47,906 nt of DNA. It comes from Pseudovibrio flavus (lineage in GTDB: Bacteria > Pseudomonadota > Alphaproteobacteria > Rhizobiales > Stappiaceae). The notes under the pieces were generated by a model. It was not told the DNA's origin, did not search any database, and was given only the letters and a program-made list of their open reading frames with translations. A program made the translations under genes and the position numbers. The DNA lies in the NCBI RefSeq assembly GCF_009711345.1, contig NZ_SMMA01000063.1, positions 306,765-354,670 on the forward strand, given 5' to 3'. Every line of letters starts with the position of its first letter. Within the stretch, counting starts at the first letter, position 1. Below are positions 39,879-47,906 of the stretch, in pieces.

Positions 39879-41813
39879 TTAGCCAGCCTTATTCACACGC
39901 ATGTACCATTCAACCAAACGCTGGACCTGCCGGTGCGTGTAGCCTCGATCGACCATACGCTCGACAAACTCGTGGTGCTTTGCGTCGGTATCGCGGTCCT
40001 TCTTTGACCCGAAGCTGATGACTGGAAGTAGATCTTCCACCTGACCGAACATGCGCTTCTCAATTACACGGCGCAGCTTCTTGTAGGTCTGCCAATCCGG
40101 ATTTTTGCCAGCATTTTCTGCACGTGCTCGAAGTACAAACTTTACGACTTCATTGCGGAAGTCCTTCGGGTTCGCAATTCCTGCTGGCTTTTCAATCTTA
40201 GACATTTCTTGTTCAAGGATCTCACGATTGAACATCTGGCCTGTGTCAGGGTCTTTGTAATCCTGATCCTCAATCCAAGCATCTGCATAGGCGATGTATC
40301 GATCGAACAGGTTCTGGCCGTAGTCCTTGTAAGATTCCAGATAAGCTTTCTGAATTTCGTTGCCGATGAACTCAGCATAACGCGGTGCCAATTCCGACTT
40401 GATGAAGTCCAGATAGCTGTTCTCTTGATCCTCCGGGAACTGCTCACGCTTTACCGCTTGCTCAAGAACATACATGAGATGCACGGGATCAGCCGCAACC
40501 TCGTCTGTGTCATGGTTAAAGGTCTCGGAAAGAACCTTGAAGGCGAAGCGGGTACTGATGCCGTGCATGCCTTCGTCCACGCCAGCTGTATCCCTATACT
40601 CCTGCACGGATTTTGCCTTCGGGTCGATATCCTTCAGGTTCTCGCCGTCGTAAACACAGAGTTTGGAGTAAAGCGTAGAGTTCTCATGCTCTTGCAGGCG
40701 AGAAAGAACCGAGAAACGACCCATGAGCTTCAGTGTTTCCGGTGCACACTGAGCATCGCCCAAGGCACTATTGTCTAGAAGTTTTTTGTAGATCTCAGTT
40801 TCTTCAGTCACACGCAGGCAGTAAGGAACCTTCACCACACTAATACGGTCAAGGAACGCTTCATTGTTCTTATTGTTCTTGAACTGAAGCCATTCGCTCT
40901 CGTTTGAGTGGGCCACAATCAGGCCCTGGAACGGGAACGCTCCAATGTTCTCTGTGCCAACATAGTTGCCTTCCTGCGTCGCTGTCAGCAGTGGGTGAAG
41001 CACTTTGATTGGCGCTTTGAACATCTCTACGAACTCTAGAAGGCCCTGAGTTGTTCTATTCAAGCCGCCTGAGTAGCTGTAGGCGTCGGGATCATTTTGG
41101 CTGAGATGCTCAAGCTTACGAATATCGAGCTTACCCACCAGCGATGATACATCCTGATTGTTCTCGTCGCCTGGCTCTGTCTTGGTAACGCAAATCTGGC
41201 GTAGCTTTGAAGGGTAAAGCTTCACGATCTTGAACTTGGAGATATCGCCTTCAAACTCATCAAGCCGCTTGGTTGCCCATGGAGAGATGAGCCCTGTCAG
41301 GAGCCTGCGCGGAATATTGTATTTTTCCTCCAGAAGCTCTCCGGTTTGCTCGCGGTCGAACAGTCCTAGCGGAGACTCAAACACGGGACTGATTTCATCT
41401 CCGGCTTTGAGCACGTAGATCGGTTCTTTCTCGATAAGCGTCTTTAGAGTTTCAGCCAAGGTGGACTTACCACCGCCAACGGGACCCAGCAGGTAGAGGA
41501 TCTGTTTGCGTTCTTCCAACCCTTGAGAGGCATGCCGGAAGAAGCCTACAATTCGCTCTATGGTCTCTTCCATACCGAAGAGATCACGAAAAGCGGGATA
41601 TCGTTTGATAGTTCTGTTGAGGAAGATGCGTCCCAAACGCTGGTCAAGGCTCGTATCGATGACTTCTGGCTCTCCGATTGCAGAAATCATCCGTTCGGCC
41701 ACAGTTGCCCTCATGCTGGCATCATCGCGGCAGCCTAGAATATAGTCCTGTAGGGACATTTCTTCGGTTTTAGTTCGGTCATAAATTTCTGAATACAGAG
41801 AAAATACATCCAT
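39879..41813 (-). CDS. prkA: PrkA family serine protein kinase / AAA+ protein (YeaG-like)
   Basis: 644 residues from the ATG at 41811-41813 (AAGGG upstream), the same length as E. coli YeaG; the frame continues upstream to a TTG at 41891, which is not used. An N-terminal AAA+ domain has Walker A GPVGGGKST (110-118). The C-terminal domain is the distant Hanks-type kinase-like part with DFIKSELAPRYAEFIGNEIQKAYLESY and FRNEVVKFVLRARAENAGKNPDW. It heads the prkA-yeaH-spoVR operon, which in other bacteria mediates adaptation to nitrogen or carbon starvation. Whether it acts as a kinase or an AAA+ protease/remodeller is debated for the family. Confidence 0.95.
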   Translation of the reverse strand: MDVFSLYSEIYDRTKTEEMSLQDYILGCRDDASMRATVAERMISAIGEPEVIDTSLDQRLGRIFLNRTIKRYPAFRDLFGMEETIERIVGFFRHASQGLEERKQILYLLGPVGGGKSTLAETLKTLIEKEPIYVLKAGDEISPVFESPLGLFDREQTGELLEEKYNIPRRLLTGLISPWATKRLDEFEGDISKFKIVKLYPSKLRQICVTKTEPGDENNQDVSSLVGKLDIRKLEHLSQNDPDAYSYSGGLNRTTQGLLEFVEMFKAPIKVLHPLLTATQEGNYVGTENIGAFPFQGLIVAHSNESEWLQFKNNKNNEAFLDRISVVKVPYCLRVTEETEIYKKLLDNSALGDAQCAPETLKLMGRFSVLSRLQEHENSTLYSKLCVYDGENLKDIDPKAKSVQEYRDTAGVDEGMHGISTRFAFKVLSETFNHDTDEVAADPVHLMYVLEQAVKREQFPEDQENSYLDFIKSELAPRYAEFIGNEIQKAYLESYKDYGQNLFDRYIAYADAWIEDQDYKDPDTGQMFNREILEQEMSKIEKPAGIANPKDFRNEVVKFVLRARAENAGKNPDWQTYKKLRRVIEKRMFGQVEDLLPVISFGSKKDRDTDAKHHEFVERMVDRGYTHRQVQRLVEWYMRVNKAG

Positions 41814-42168
41814 AACGCGCCCTTTCTCAGATTGCCTCCACCAACCCGTTGCACCTCCTAATAAGATGGTATCGAAGTCTTTGGTTAGCAACTCAATAGA
41901 TATTGACTGGAATATACTTTTAGGGATGTGAACTTAGTATTTTTATGCCAATTCAATTTTTAGTAGAGCGGCGATATTTTACAAATTTGACTGAAGTATT
42001 TTTTGAGGTGCTAGGGTTGTAATTTGTTTACGGACTTCGAAGGTTCTTGGATCTTGCTCATAACACCCTGATAAACTATCAATTACTTATCACTATAACG
42101 AAGTTGAGGGTGCTGCTTACCCAACACCCTCACCCGCAATTCAAGCACGATTGTGGCAATGCTGATAT
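41814..42168. other. Promoter region of the prkA operon
   Basis: 355 nt, AT-rich near 41930-42070, with no credible ORF. It should hold the prkA promoter. TGAGGGTG (42105-42112) and CACCCTCA (42125-42132) form an 8-bp stem near the end of the acetyltransferase gene; no T-run follows on the minus strand. Confidence 0.5.
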
Positions 42169-42573
42169 TTAAAGGTCTATTGTTGCCTTGAAGTAGGCTT
42201 GACCTGACTTGAAAAAGCGTTGCGGAGAGATTGTCATCCCAAGCCTTTCATAAAACGGAGCAGCTTCCTCTCTAGCATCACACCAGAAGGTTTCTACGCC
42301 TTCAGTTCTCAATGCCTCGAGAATGAATTGGATGATCTTTGTGCCGTATCCTTGCCTCTGGTAGTCAGCATGAATGGCGAACTTCCTCAGACGTGCGGTG
42401 TTGTTCGCTGTGAAAACGGAAGCGACAGCCACTATCTCGGTGTCTATGAACAAGCCCCAATGGGAAGCGGTCTCGTCTCCTTCCACTCTGGAAAAGTCCA
42501 TCGGTTTATCCGGCCATAATACTTTGTGGCGCAGTGGAAGGGTTTGTTCTGCATTGATAGGTCGTATTTGCAT
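42169..42573 (-). CDS. GNAT family N-acetyltransferase
   Basis: A 134-residue single-domain GNAT protein. Acetyl-CoA-binding motif A is visible as RLRKFAIHADYQRQGYGTKIIQFILEAL (Q/RxxGxG/A at about 73-78), followed by FWCDAREEAAPFYERLGM (motif B, with the tyrosine often acting as general acid). The N-terminus RPINAEQTLPLRHKVLWPDKP is typical of the ElaA-like/PhnO-like uncharacterised group. The acceptor substrate cannot be inferred. The gene stands alone. Confidence 0.88.
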   Translation of the reverse strand: MQIRPINAEQTLPLRHKVLWPDKPMDFSRVEGDETASHWGLFIDTEIVAVASVFTANNTARLRKFAIHADYQRQGYGTKIIQFILEALRTEGVETFWCDAREEAAPFYERLGMTISPQRFFKSGQAYFKATIDL

Positions 42574-43038
42574 TGGTGGCCCGCTGGTAGAAGAAACTTG
42601 CTTATAGCTGTCCGTTAAGCTGCATCAATCGCCCTTTTGCTGATTTAGATGCCTACCAACCATCTTTTGTATTCGGCTGTACTCAAGTAAAAATGGAAAG
42701 GTAAGCGTACCTGTCTCATGTGAATCAGTGTAAAAACCGGAGTGGAGTCAGTAAATAAAAATCTCGAAATTATGCATAAGGCATACTGACGTATTGATGT
42801 GAAGCAAACGTATTCTTTCGAAATGTGTCTCAAGTGTAAATTATGGATTAATATTATTGCTCTGCCATATTTAATTATCCAAGCTAAAGTAAAATGATAG
42901 GTGCTTGTCCGAATGGAGCGTTTTTGCGAGGTTCTTTATATTAGATATATCAAACAAGCGCTCAGGTGTTCCTGAGTAATAATAAGTGTATCAGCCGTCG
43001 CGGCCATGGAACGACAAGACACGGAATGAGGGACAGCC
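42574..43038. other. AT-rich region upstream of a small ORF
   Basis: 465 nt without a recognisable gene; a minus-strand 62-codon frame (42645-42833) shows no coding character. It contains a CTCAGG-TGTT-CCTGAG hairpin at 42961-42976, 62 nt before the small plus-strand ORF. Confidence 0.5.
42961..42976 (+). promoter_or_regulatory. Leader hairpin before the small ORF
   Basis: CTCAGG (42961-42966) and CCTGAG (42971-42976) form a perfect 6-bp stem with a TGTT loop. No T-run follows, so it is a leader structure or operator rather than a terminator. Confidence 0.35.
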
Positions 43039-43218
43039 ATGACCAATACTCTAAAGCAAACAATTAACTGGATGGTTGGGGTTATCGAATTCCTCCCAGT
43101 ACGCTTTAATCTTCAAAAACCTACAGATACGCGCTGTCAGGAACGCGTAATGCGCAACCCTGCTCTGGAAGAGCTGGAGCTATTGCAGCATTCGCAAATT
43201 CGACTAGGCCCTCTTTGA
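43039..43218 (+). CDS. Small hypothetical protein (59 aa)
   Basis: A 59-codon frame starts at an ATG with GAGGGA 6 nt upstream and ends 46 nt before a strong terminator. The translation begins MTNTLKQTINWMVGVIEFLP and ends LLQHSQIRLGPL. It has a short mildly hydrophobic N-terminal helix (NWMVGVIEFLP), a basic middle with one Cys (RCQERVMR) and a Leu/Glu-rich amphipathic stretch (ALEELELLQ). I recognise no family. The good ribosome-binding site, leader hairpin and terminator suggest a genuine short transcription unit, but comparative evidence is lacking. Confidence 0.5.
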   Translation: MTNTLKQTINWMVGVIEFLPVRFNLQKPTDTRCQERVMRNPALEELELLQHSQIRLGPL

Positions 43219-43264
43219 GTTTTACTGTCTCGGTATCGAAAAGTGCTTTCGATAAAGACAAATA

Positions 43265-43294
43265 AAAAACCCCGCCTTCGTCAGCGGGGTTTTT
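43265..43294. terminator. Bidirectional terminator between small ORF and queF
   Basis: AAAAACCCCGC (43265-43275) and GCGGGGTTTTT (43284-43294) form an 11-bp stem with an 8-nt loop, with T-runs on both strands. It ends both the small plus-strand ORF and queF (minus), whose stop lies just beside it. Confidence 0.92.
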
Positions 43295-43297
43295 GCG

Positions 43298-43759
43298 TTA
43301 ACCGCGACCACGGTAGGTCGGTACACCTTGGTCTGGCAGCCAAACATTCTTTGGCAATTCGCCGTGTTGCCAGAACACGTCAATAGGAATACCGCCACGT
43401 GGGTACCAGTAGCCGCCAATGCGCAGAAAGCGCGGTTCCATAAGCTCTACCAGACGTCTACCAATGCCAACCGTGCAGTCTTCGTGAAATGCACCGTGGT
43501 TGCGGAAGGAAGTGAGGTAGAGTTTTAGGCTCTTCGATTCCACTAGCCACTTATCGGCAACAAAATCGATAACAAGGTGCGCGAAATCCGGCTGACCTGT
43601 AACTGGGCAGATGGAGGTGAACTCGGGGATCGTGAAGCGGGTCACGTAATCGGTGTCAGCGTGTGGGTTGGGAACGCGCTCCAAAACTGCCTGTTCTGGA
43701 GAGGCTGCAGCTTCTGTCGCTGTGCCAAGCTGGGTCAATTCGCTTGTATAGGATGCCAT
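43298..43759 (-). CDS. queF: NADPH-dependent 7-cyano-7-deazaguanine reductase QueF (type I)
   Basis: A 153-residue unimodular QueF that reduces preQ0 to preQ1 in queuosine biosynthesis. The catalytic Cys51 and Asp58 are in [10 protein letters not shown]. The QueF motif ESKSLKLY (74-81) and the downstream NHGAFHED (His92, Glu93) are intact. CAAAGGAAAAAC precedes the ATG. It lies 17 nt after the queuosine-precursor transporter gene on the same strand, so the two are one operon. Confidence 0.96.
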   Translation of the reverse strand: MASYTSELTQLGTATEAAASPEQAVLERVPNPHADTDYVTRFTIPEFTSICPVTGQPDFAHLVIDFVADKWLVESKSLKLYLTSFRNHGAFHEDCTVGIGRRLVELMEPRFLRIGGYWYPRGGIPIDVFWQHGELPKNVWLPDQGVPTYRGRG

Positions 43760-43776
43760 GTGTTTTTCCTTTGTTT

Positions 43777-44346
43777 TTATGCAGGCATAAGGCCGAGCTT
43801 TTCATCGCGATTGCGAATGAGGGCGATAAGCGGAACTGTAAGCAACACCATCCACCCCTTGCCGACGATCTGCTCCACAAGGAAGTCGAGCGAGCCGAAC
43901 GCTAGGTAAAGGAACAGGAAAGAGTCTATTACAAGGGCCACGCCGCTGGAAAGGACAACCGCCTTAACCAAGCCCCGTTTCTGCAATGGAGTGAAGATCG
44001 CGAGATCAACGATTTCGGAAAAGAGGAAGGCTACGACTGAGGCCACGACCAATGCCGGAGGTGCGATCCACCAAGAGAGCAGCGCCCCTGCGGCGATAGC
44101 CAACAAAGCCCAGTTGATACCAAGACGTCTTTGGATCATATCGCGGAAAAGCAGAGCGAGGCCAACGACCAGAACGCCGCTCGGGGCCATCAATCCAAAC
44201 CCTACAGGGATCAGACATGGGCCATTAGCTGGGCACACACTGCCAACATTGGCCAGCATCCAGTTGGAAAGCGGAATGCAAAGGGCAAATCCGCACAAGA
44301 AAACATAGCCTTCAAGGCGAGCCTTGAGGCGTAAATTATCGGACAT
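43777..44346 (-). CDS. yhhQ: Queuosine precursor transporter (VUT/YhhQ family)
   Basis: A 189-residue membrane protein with about six helices. Family motifs are [13 protein letters not shown] (about 65-77) and [20 protein letters not shown] (about 106-125), the conserved Glu-Asp containing segment of the Vut_1 family. YhhQ-type members import preQ0/preQ1. Co-location with queF supports that assignment. Internal cysteines ([14 protein letters not shown]) near residue 37-45 are notable but of unknown role. GAGGAG precedes the ATG. Confidence 0.88.
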   Translation of the reverse strand: MSDNLRLKARLEGYVFLCGFALCIPLSNWMLANVGSVCPANGPCLIPVGFGLMAPSGVLVVGLALLFRDMIQRRLGINWALLAIAAGALLSWWIAPPALVVASVVAFLFSEIVDLAIFTPLQKRGLVKAVVLSSGVALVIDSFLFLYLAFGSLDFLVEQIVGKGWMVLLTVPLIALIRNRDEKLGLMPA

Positions 44347-44694
44347 TTAGAACTCCTCGCGCCTTCAGGCAAAATAGACCTGCGCGCAAATCCGGGGTTT
44401 TTACATGTGCATTCAGGGCGAAGCAGCCTGCGCACAGTCGCGCCCGTTTACACGGTTTTGGGGAGAAGGGCTACCCAATTATTGTCTGCAGCCACGTTAT
44501 TTGTCGTATGGGAAAAGAACGAGGGTTATCAGGGTTTAAAGGACCGCTTGAGTGTTGCTGCGCCCTAACAGTTTTCCCAGTTTGCTCATCAGATAGCGGA
44601 AAAGACTAGCGCCGGTGGAGTATGTCGGCTAAACAGCCCCTCCCATTTCCGCTGGGATACCTTACAAGAACTTTTCTGAAACGGCCTGACCCCT
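44347..44694. other. Divergent region between queuosine operon and Hsp70-like gene
   Basis: 348 nt with no ORF of note. On the minus strand the leader of the transporter gene can fold CGCGC...GCGCG around CAGG...CCTG just before the ribosome-binding site (about 44362-44388). I could not match it to a preQ1 riboswitch consensus. No clear Shine-Dalgarno precedes the Hsp70-like gene. Confidence 0.45.
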
Positions 44695-45951
44695 ATGACC
44701 ATCCAATACGCTGGTATTGACTTCGGCACATCCAATTCAACGCTTGGCTTTATTCAAGAGGGCAAACCTGTCCTGCTTCCTTTGGAAGGCTCCCATACTG
44801 ACATCCCTACAGCTCTGTTTTTCAATTTCGAAGAACAAACCGTCAGTTATGGCAGGCAGGCGAAAGCGGAATACATCCGTGGTGATGAAGGCCGTTTGAT
44901 GCAGTCTCTGAAGAGCGTTCTTGGCAGTTCACTGGTGGAAGAGCGCACCGCTATTCTTGGGGGGCGTGTTGCATTCAAAAGCATCATTGGGATGTTTTTG
45001 AAACACTTGAAGCAGAAGCTTGATACTCAGTCAGAGGCTTGCGTTGAAAGTGTTGTTCTGGGCCGCCCTGTCCGGTTTGTAGATGAAGATGATGCTGCTG
45101 ATAAAGCCGCGCAGACTACGCTTGAGGACATGGCCCGCGTACAGGGCTTCAAGCATATCAGTTTCCAGTTCGAGCCCATCGCAGCAGCCCTTTCCTATGA
45201 GCAGGACGTCACCAAAGAAGAGCTCGTTCTCGTAGTTGATATTGGCGGCGGTACATCGGACTTTTCTGTTGTGCGCGTATCGCCTGAGGGACGCTCCAAA
45301 GCAGACCGCAAAGATGACATTCTGGCAAACACCGGTGTGCACATCGGTGGTACGGATTTCGACCGTGTGCTGAGTATGGCGCAGGTGATGCCTGCCATGG
45401 GCTATGGCTCTATGACCAAAGATGGAAAACGCCCTCTCCCGTCAAAATACTATTTCGAGCTCGCAACGTGGCATAGGATCAACTATTTGTACGATCCGAA
45501 AATCCTGAGCGAACTCGTGCAAGTAAGGCGAGATGCGATGTTGCCGGACGCTGTAGAGATGCTTTCAAGTGTTATTCGAGAGCGTCAGGGTCATGCGTTG
45601 GCAACCTATGTGGAGCAGGCCAAAATGCACTTGTCAGCGAAAGAGACCGCTGGAATCCAGCTTCATCTTGAAGAAGAGACGTTGAAGGTTCAGGCAAGTG
45701 TCTTCGCATTTAATGAAGCAATCTTCCGCCAGCTGGAAAAGCTAAAGCAAACCATCAACGATGCTCTCACCCAAGCGGGCGTTAAGGCTGAAGAGATTGA
45801 TACTATCTTCCTGACCGGTGGCTCCACGCGCGTTCCTGCATTGCAGTTAGCAGTGAGAGAGATTTTCCCAAACCAGCCGTTTGTTGCCGGTGATACTTTT
45901 GGTAGCGTGGGCCTTGGTCTCGCTCTGGATGCCTCCAGAAAATTCCAATAG
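44695..45951 (+). CDS. Hsp70-like ATPase without substrate-binding domain (YegD-like)
   Basis: A 418-residue actin/Hsp70 nucleotide-binding domain. Phosphate-1 is GIDFGTSNS (7-15), phosphate-2 VVDIGGGTSDF (180-190) and the adenosine motif IFLTGGSTRVPALQ (about 378-391). It ends soon after the ATPase core, so there is no DnaK peptide-binding domain, as in YegD. An insertion-like helical part (YLYDPKILSELVQVRRDAMLPDAVEMLSSVIRERQGHALATYVEQAK) precedes the third motif. No partner chaperone gene is nearby. The ATG lacks an obvious ribosome-binding site. Its stop is 1 nt from the stop of the convergent dehydrogenase-like gene. Confidence 0.9.
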   Translation: MTIQYAGIDFGTSNSTLGFIQEGKPVLLPLEGSHTDIPTALFFNFEEQTVSYGRQAKAEYIRGDEGRLMQSLKSVLGSSLVEERTAILGGRVAFKSIIGMFLKHLKQKLDTQSEACVESVVLGRPVRFVDEDDAADKAAQTTLEDMARVQGFKHISFQFEPIAAALSYEQDVTKEELVLVVDIGGGTSDFSVVRVSPEGRSKADRKDDILANTGVHIGGTDFDRVLSMAQVMPAMGYGSMTKDGKRPLPSKYYFELATWHRINYLYDPKILSELVQVRRDAMLPDAVEMLSSVIRERQGHALATYVEQAKMHLSAKETAGIQLHLEEETLKVQASVFAFNEAIFRQLEKLKQTINDALTQAGVKAEEIDTIFLTGGSTRVPALQLAVREIFPNQPFVAGDTFGSVGLGLALDASRKFQ

Positions 45952-45952
45952 C

Positions 45953-47245
45953 CTAAGATGTGGTCTCTAGGGCACTGCCCATTAATAGGGGTGCCCTATC
46001 GTATCCATTTCCCGGCTGGAGAAGCGTTACGCCTGACGGTAGACGATCCATGGAAAACATACTCCATGGATCAATGACCACGGCGTCATGTCGGAACAAG
46101 TATGTCGGAATGCTTCGATATTCCGGCGAGTCTTCCATAAATAAGATCAGTTTTAGGTCGGGGAGAATATCCAAAGCATTCTCTTCAACCCGAACTGAGG
46201 CAGATACAATTCCTGCAGTCCGCGACAAGGCGTTGGCGGCGCAAAAAGACACGATCCGGTCTGTGTTTTGTAGTGCTTCGATCAGATGCAGGCTGATGTT
46301 TGTGGATGCCTCTTTAGGGCTCCAGTCTGGTAAACCGACAATCCCAACGGTCTCCCCTTTCTTCGAGTAAACCTCAGTAAGGCTGATGAGCTTTTCGATC
46401 TGCCTTTGGCTCAGCCTTTGAGGAAGTCTTGCAAATAGTTCCTCAGGGTCTAAACGGCTCAGCGGAGCGTTTAGCGGTTCTTCTTGTTCTGTGGAGGAAA
46501 GCCCATATCCTAGAGGCTTAGATGGCGGGGGAACCATAGACTTGGCCACAAACGCAGCGGCGATGACTTCTTTCACAGAGGCACACCCAGCCTGTTCTAA
46601 GGCCCCTTGCGATGCCCACACATAGGCATCTAGCGTATTCTCAAGTGATTCAAGCGCACTATGAAGATAGTGGGCATCCTTAAAAGGTACGATGATTGGA
46701 TTCTTCATGAATGGAAGAACCTCAGCCAGCGTATCGAAATACTCCGGTTTGTTTGCGTTATCTAGAACACCTGCAAGGGGCAGGTTTGTAGACGCTTCGG
46801 TCTTCGCTGAAGGATTGGCTGGCAAATACACAGCGCCCGCATGAGGGTAGTTTCGCTCTAAATCGAAGAACTGCTCAATATGGCTGATTGGAACCGTTTT
46901 TGATGCCAGAAGGACAAGCGAAACGGGAACGTCTTTAGAAAGAGCAAAAGCCAAATGTTCAACGGCCAACGCCATCTGATGATAGTCGAGCCGGTCTAGG
47001 CAAATTATGACAAGGTCGATTTCGGAGAGATTATCGGCAAAGTCAAAGCTTGCACGAACATTCAGGCCTACTTCAGCCGTAAATGAGTATTCCATGCCAT
47101 CTCTGACATGCACGCTTCCCGTGTTAATGGCCTCAATCGCTGCTGGATCGCTTTCAACAACATTCACTTTCGCTCCGTAGGAAACGAGGCTTCTTATAAG
47201 CTGGTAACTATCCTGTGTTAGCCCGAGTACGCAGACCTTTTCCAT
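45953..47245 (-). CDS. Degenerate UDP-glucose/GDP-mannose dehydrogenase-like protein
   Basis: 430 residues from the ATG at 47243-47245 (GGAGGGATTTC upstream). The layout follows UDP-glucose 6-dehydrogenase: N-terminal Rossmann half (VCVLGLTQDSYQLIRSLVSYGAKVNVVESD), central helices, and a C-terminal Rossmann half (ETVGIVGLPDWSPKEASTNISLHLIEAL). Key residues are missing. The GxGYVG dinucleotide loop is GLTQDS, and no GGSCFPKD-type segment with the catalytic cysteine is present; that region reads PPPSKPLGYGLSSTEQEEPL. I therefore expect a non-catalytic paralogue, perhaps with a binding or regulatory role. The similarity is distant and rests on overall pattern. Confidence 0.65.
   Translation of the reverse strand: MEKVCVLGLTQDSYQLIRSLVSYGAKVNVVESDPAAIEAINTGSVHVRDGMEYSFTAEVGLNVRASFDFADNLSEIDLVIICLDRLDYHQMALAVEHLAFALSKDVPVSLVLLASKTVPISHIEQFFDLERNYPHAGAVYLPANPSAKTEASTNLPLAGVLDNANKPEYFDTLAEVLPFMKNPIIVPFKDAHYLHSALESLENTLDAYVWASQGALEQAGCASVKEVIAAAFVAKSMVPPPSKPLGYGLSSTEQEEPLNAPLSRLDPEELFARLPQRLSQRQIEKLISLTEVYSKKGETVGIVGLPDWSPKEASTNISLHLIEALQNTDRIVSFCAANALSRTAGIVSASVRVEENALDILPDLKLILFMEDSPEYRSIPTYLFRHDAVVIDPWSMFSMDRLPSGVTLLQPGNGYDRAPLLMGSALETTS
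45968..45998. other. Stem-loop inside the 3' end of the dehydrogenase-like gene
   Basis: TAGGGCAC (45968-45975) and GTGCCCTA (45991-45998) pair perfectly, with a nested CCC...GGG in the loop. It lies just past the Hsp70-like stop and within the opposing coding region. It may end the Hsp70-like transcript, but no T-run follows. Confidence 0.3.
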
Positions 47246-47330
47246 GAAATCCCTCCGTAGAGTAAAAGTCTGCTGGCCATTGCTAAAGGACGCCACCCCT
47301 AAGAAACTAAGGTTTAGCTGCTCTAAACGG

Positions 47331-47359
47331 CAAAGCCCCCGTTTATGGCGGGGGCTTTG
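47331..47359. terminator. Terminator downstream of pntB
   Basis: CAAAGCCCCCG (47331-47341) and CGGGGGCTTTG (47349-47359) form an 11-bp stem with a 7-nt loop, 25 nt after the pntB stop. The T-rich side is stronger on the plus strand than on the minus. Confidence 0.8.
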
Positions 47360-47383
47360 TTGTTTTTGTTTGTGGTGCTTTGG

Positions 47384-47906
47384 TTAGTCGACGAGCTGGA
47401 GCAGCTTGTCGATGGAACCTTTCGCATCACCATAGTACATGCGGCTGTTTTCTTTGTAGAACAGCGGGTTCTCGATACCGGAGTAACCGGTGCCCTGACC
47501 ACGCTTGGAGATAAACACCTGCTTGGCCTTCCACACTTCCAGAACCGGCATACCGGCGATTGGCGAGTTCGGATCTTCCTGAGCCGCCGGGTTCACAATA
47601 TCGTTTGCGCCGATAATGATGACCACGTCGGTGTTCGGGAAGTCGTCGTTGATCTCGTCCATTTCCAGAACGATGTCGTAAGGCACCTTGGCTTCAGCGA
47701 GCAACACGTTCATGTGGCCCGGCAAACGGCCCGCCACTGGGTGGATCGCAAAGCGGACTTCCTTGCCCTTGGCGCGCAGGCGCTTGGTGAGCTCGGAAAC
47801 AGACTGCTGAGCCTGTGCCACCGCCATACCGTAGCCCGGTACGATCACGATGCTGTCAGCTTCTTTCAGCGCATCTGCCACATAGTCAGCCTCAGCTGGA
47901 ACCATC
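47384..47906 (-). CDS. pntB: NAD(P) transhydrogenase subunit beta (C-terminal fragment)
   Basis: The last ~174 codons of pntB; the 5' end lies beyond the right edge. It covers the soluble NADP(H)-binding domain [20 protein letters not shown] (dinucleotide loop GYGMAV), [84 protein letters not shown]. These stretches match proton-pumping transhydrogenases almost throughout. The frame is open to the last base, and the Met at 47905 is internal, not a start. Confidence 0.96.
   Translation of the reverse strand, partial: MVPAEADYVADALKEADSIVIVPGYGMAVAQAQQSVSELTKRLRAKGKEVRFAIHPVAGRLPGHMNVLLAEAKVPYDIVLEMDEINDDFPNTDVVIIIGANDIVNPAAQEDPNSPIAGMPVLEVWKAKQVFISKRGQGTGYSGIENPLFYKENSRMYYGDAKGSIDKLLQLVD

Noticed and set aside
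42105-42132. Terminator after the GNAT gene
   Set aside because: The 8-bp stem is clear but no T-run follows on the minus strand, so it is only described within the spacer entry.

Overview
The window reads as chromosomal DNA of a metabolically versatile alphaproteobacterium, probably a marine one (Pseudovibrio or a related Rhodobacterales/Hyphomicrobiales genus). This is inferred from the set of families: TRAP transporters, the rhizobial-type glpSTPQUV glycerol transporter, a Blh/ETHE1 persulfide dioxygenase with a DUF442 protein, an Irr/ICE-like iron box, and pntB. Composition is moderate GC with AT-rich spacers. I see no rRNA, tRNA, CRISPR array, prophage, transposase or insertion sequence. 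Nearly all genes are intact, and about 85-90% of the window is coding.

Layout. 1-5700 (all minus): a sugar-acid module with a DHDPS-family dehydratase/aldolase, a GntR/FadR-type regulator, a TRAP transporter (binding protein, small and large permease) and the start of an IlvD/Edd dehydratase cut by the window edge. 6289-12331 (plus): glpS-glpT-glpP-glpQ-glpU-glpV, ending in a strong terminator. 12413-16396 (minus): a Crp/Fnr regulator, persulfide dioxygenase, DUF442 protein and SulP anion permease, likely a sulfane-sulfur detoxification unit. 16495-18425: a 3-hydroxyacyl-CoA dehydrogenase (minus) and a two-domain SpoIIAA-like protein (plus). 18477-24504 (minus): a BMP-type nucleoside/nucleobase ABC importer (binding protein, double ATPase, two permeases) with a cytosine deaminase-like hydrolase.

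25254-27659 (plus): two tandem paralogous TRAP binding proteins without permeases, each with its own terminator and similar upstream operator-like motifs. 27738-31623: an aldehyde dehydrogenase and FAD amine oxidase (minus), divergent from a class I glutamine amidotransferase (plus); the set resembles amine or polyamine catabolism. 31633-36723 (minus): an imelysin, diheme DUF1111, second imelysin, DUF1513 operon, preceded by an Irr-box-like palindrome. 37014-41813 (minus): prkA-yeaH-spoVR. 42169-44346: a GNAT acetyltransferase, a small unrecognised plus-strand ORF, queF and a queuosine-precursor transporter. 44695-47906: an Hsp70-like ATPase convergent with a degenerate UDP-glucose-dehydrogenase-like protein, then the 3' end of pntB.

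The observations most worth following up are: (i) complementary degeneration of the two Glp ATPases, predicting one competent ATP site per heterodimer; (ii) the duplicated orphan TRAP binding proteins, with a 101-nt identical patch and shared UxuR-like operators; (iii) the UDP-glucose-dehydrogenase-like protein that appears to have lost its catalytic cysteine and dinucleotide motif, next to an Hsp70-like gene; (iv) the Crp regulator with a CX5C motif in the sulfur cluster; (v) the ICE-like box in front of the imelysin operon. I did not find a clearly novel multi-gene defence or mobile system.
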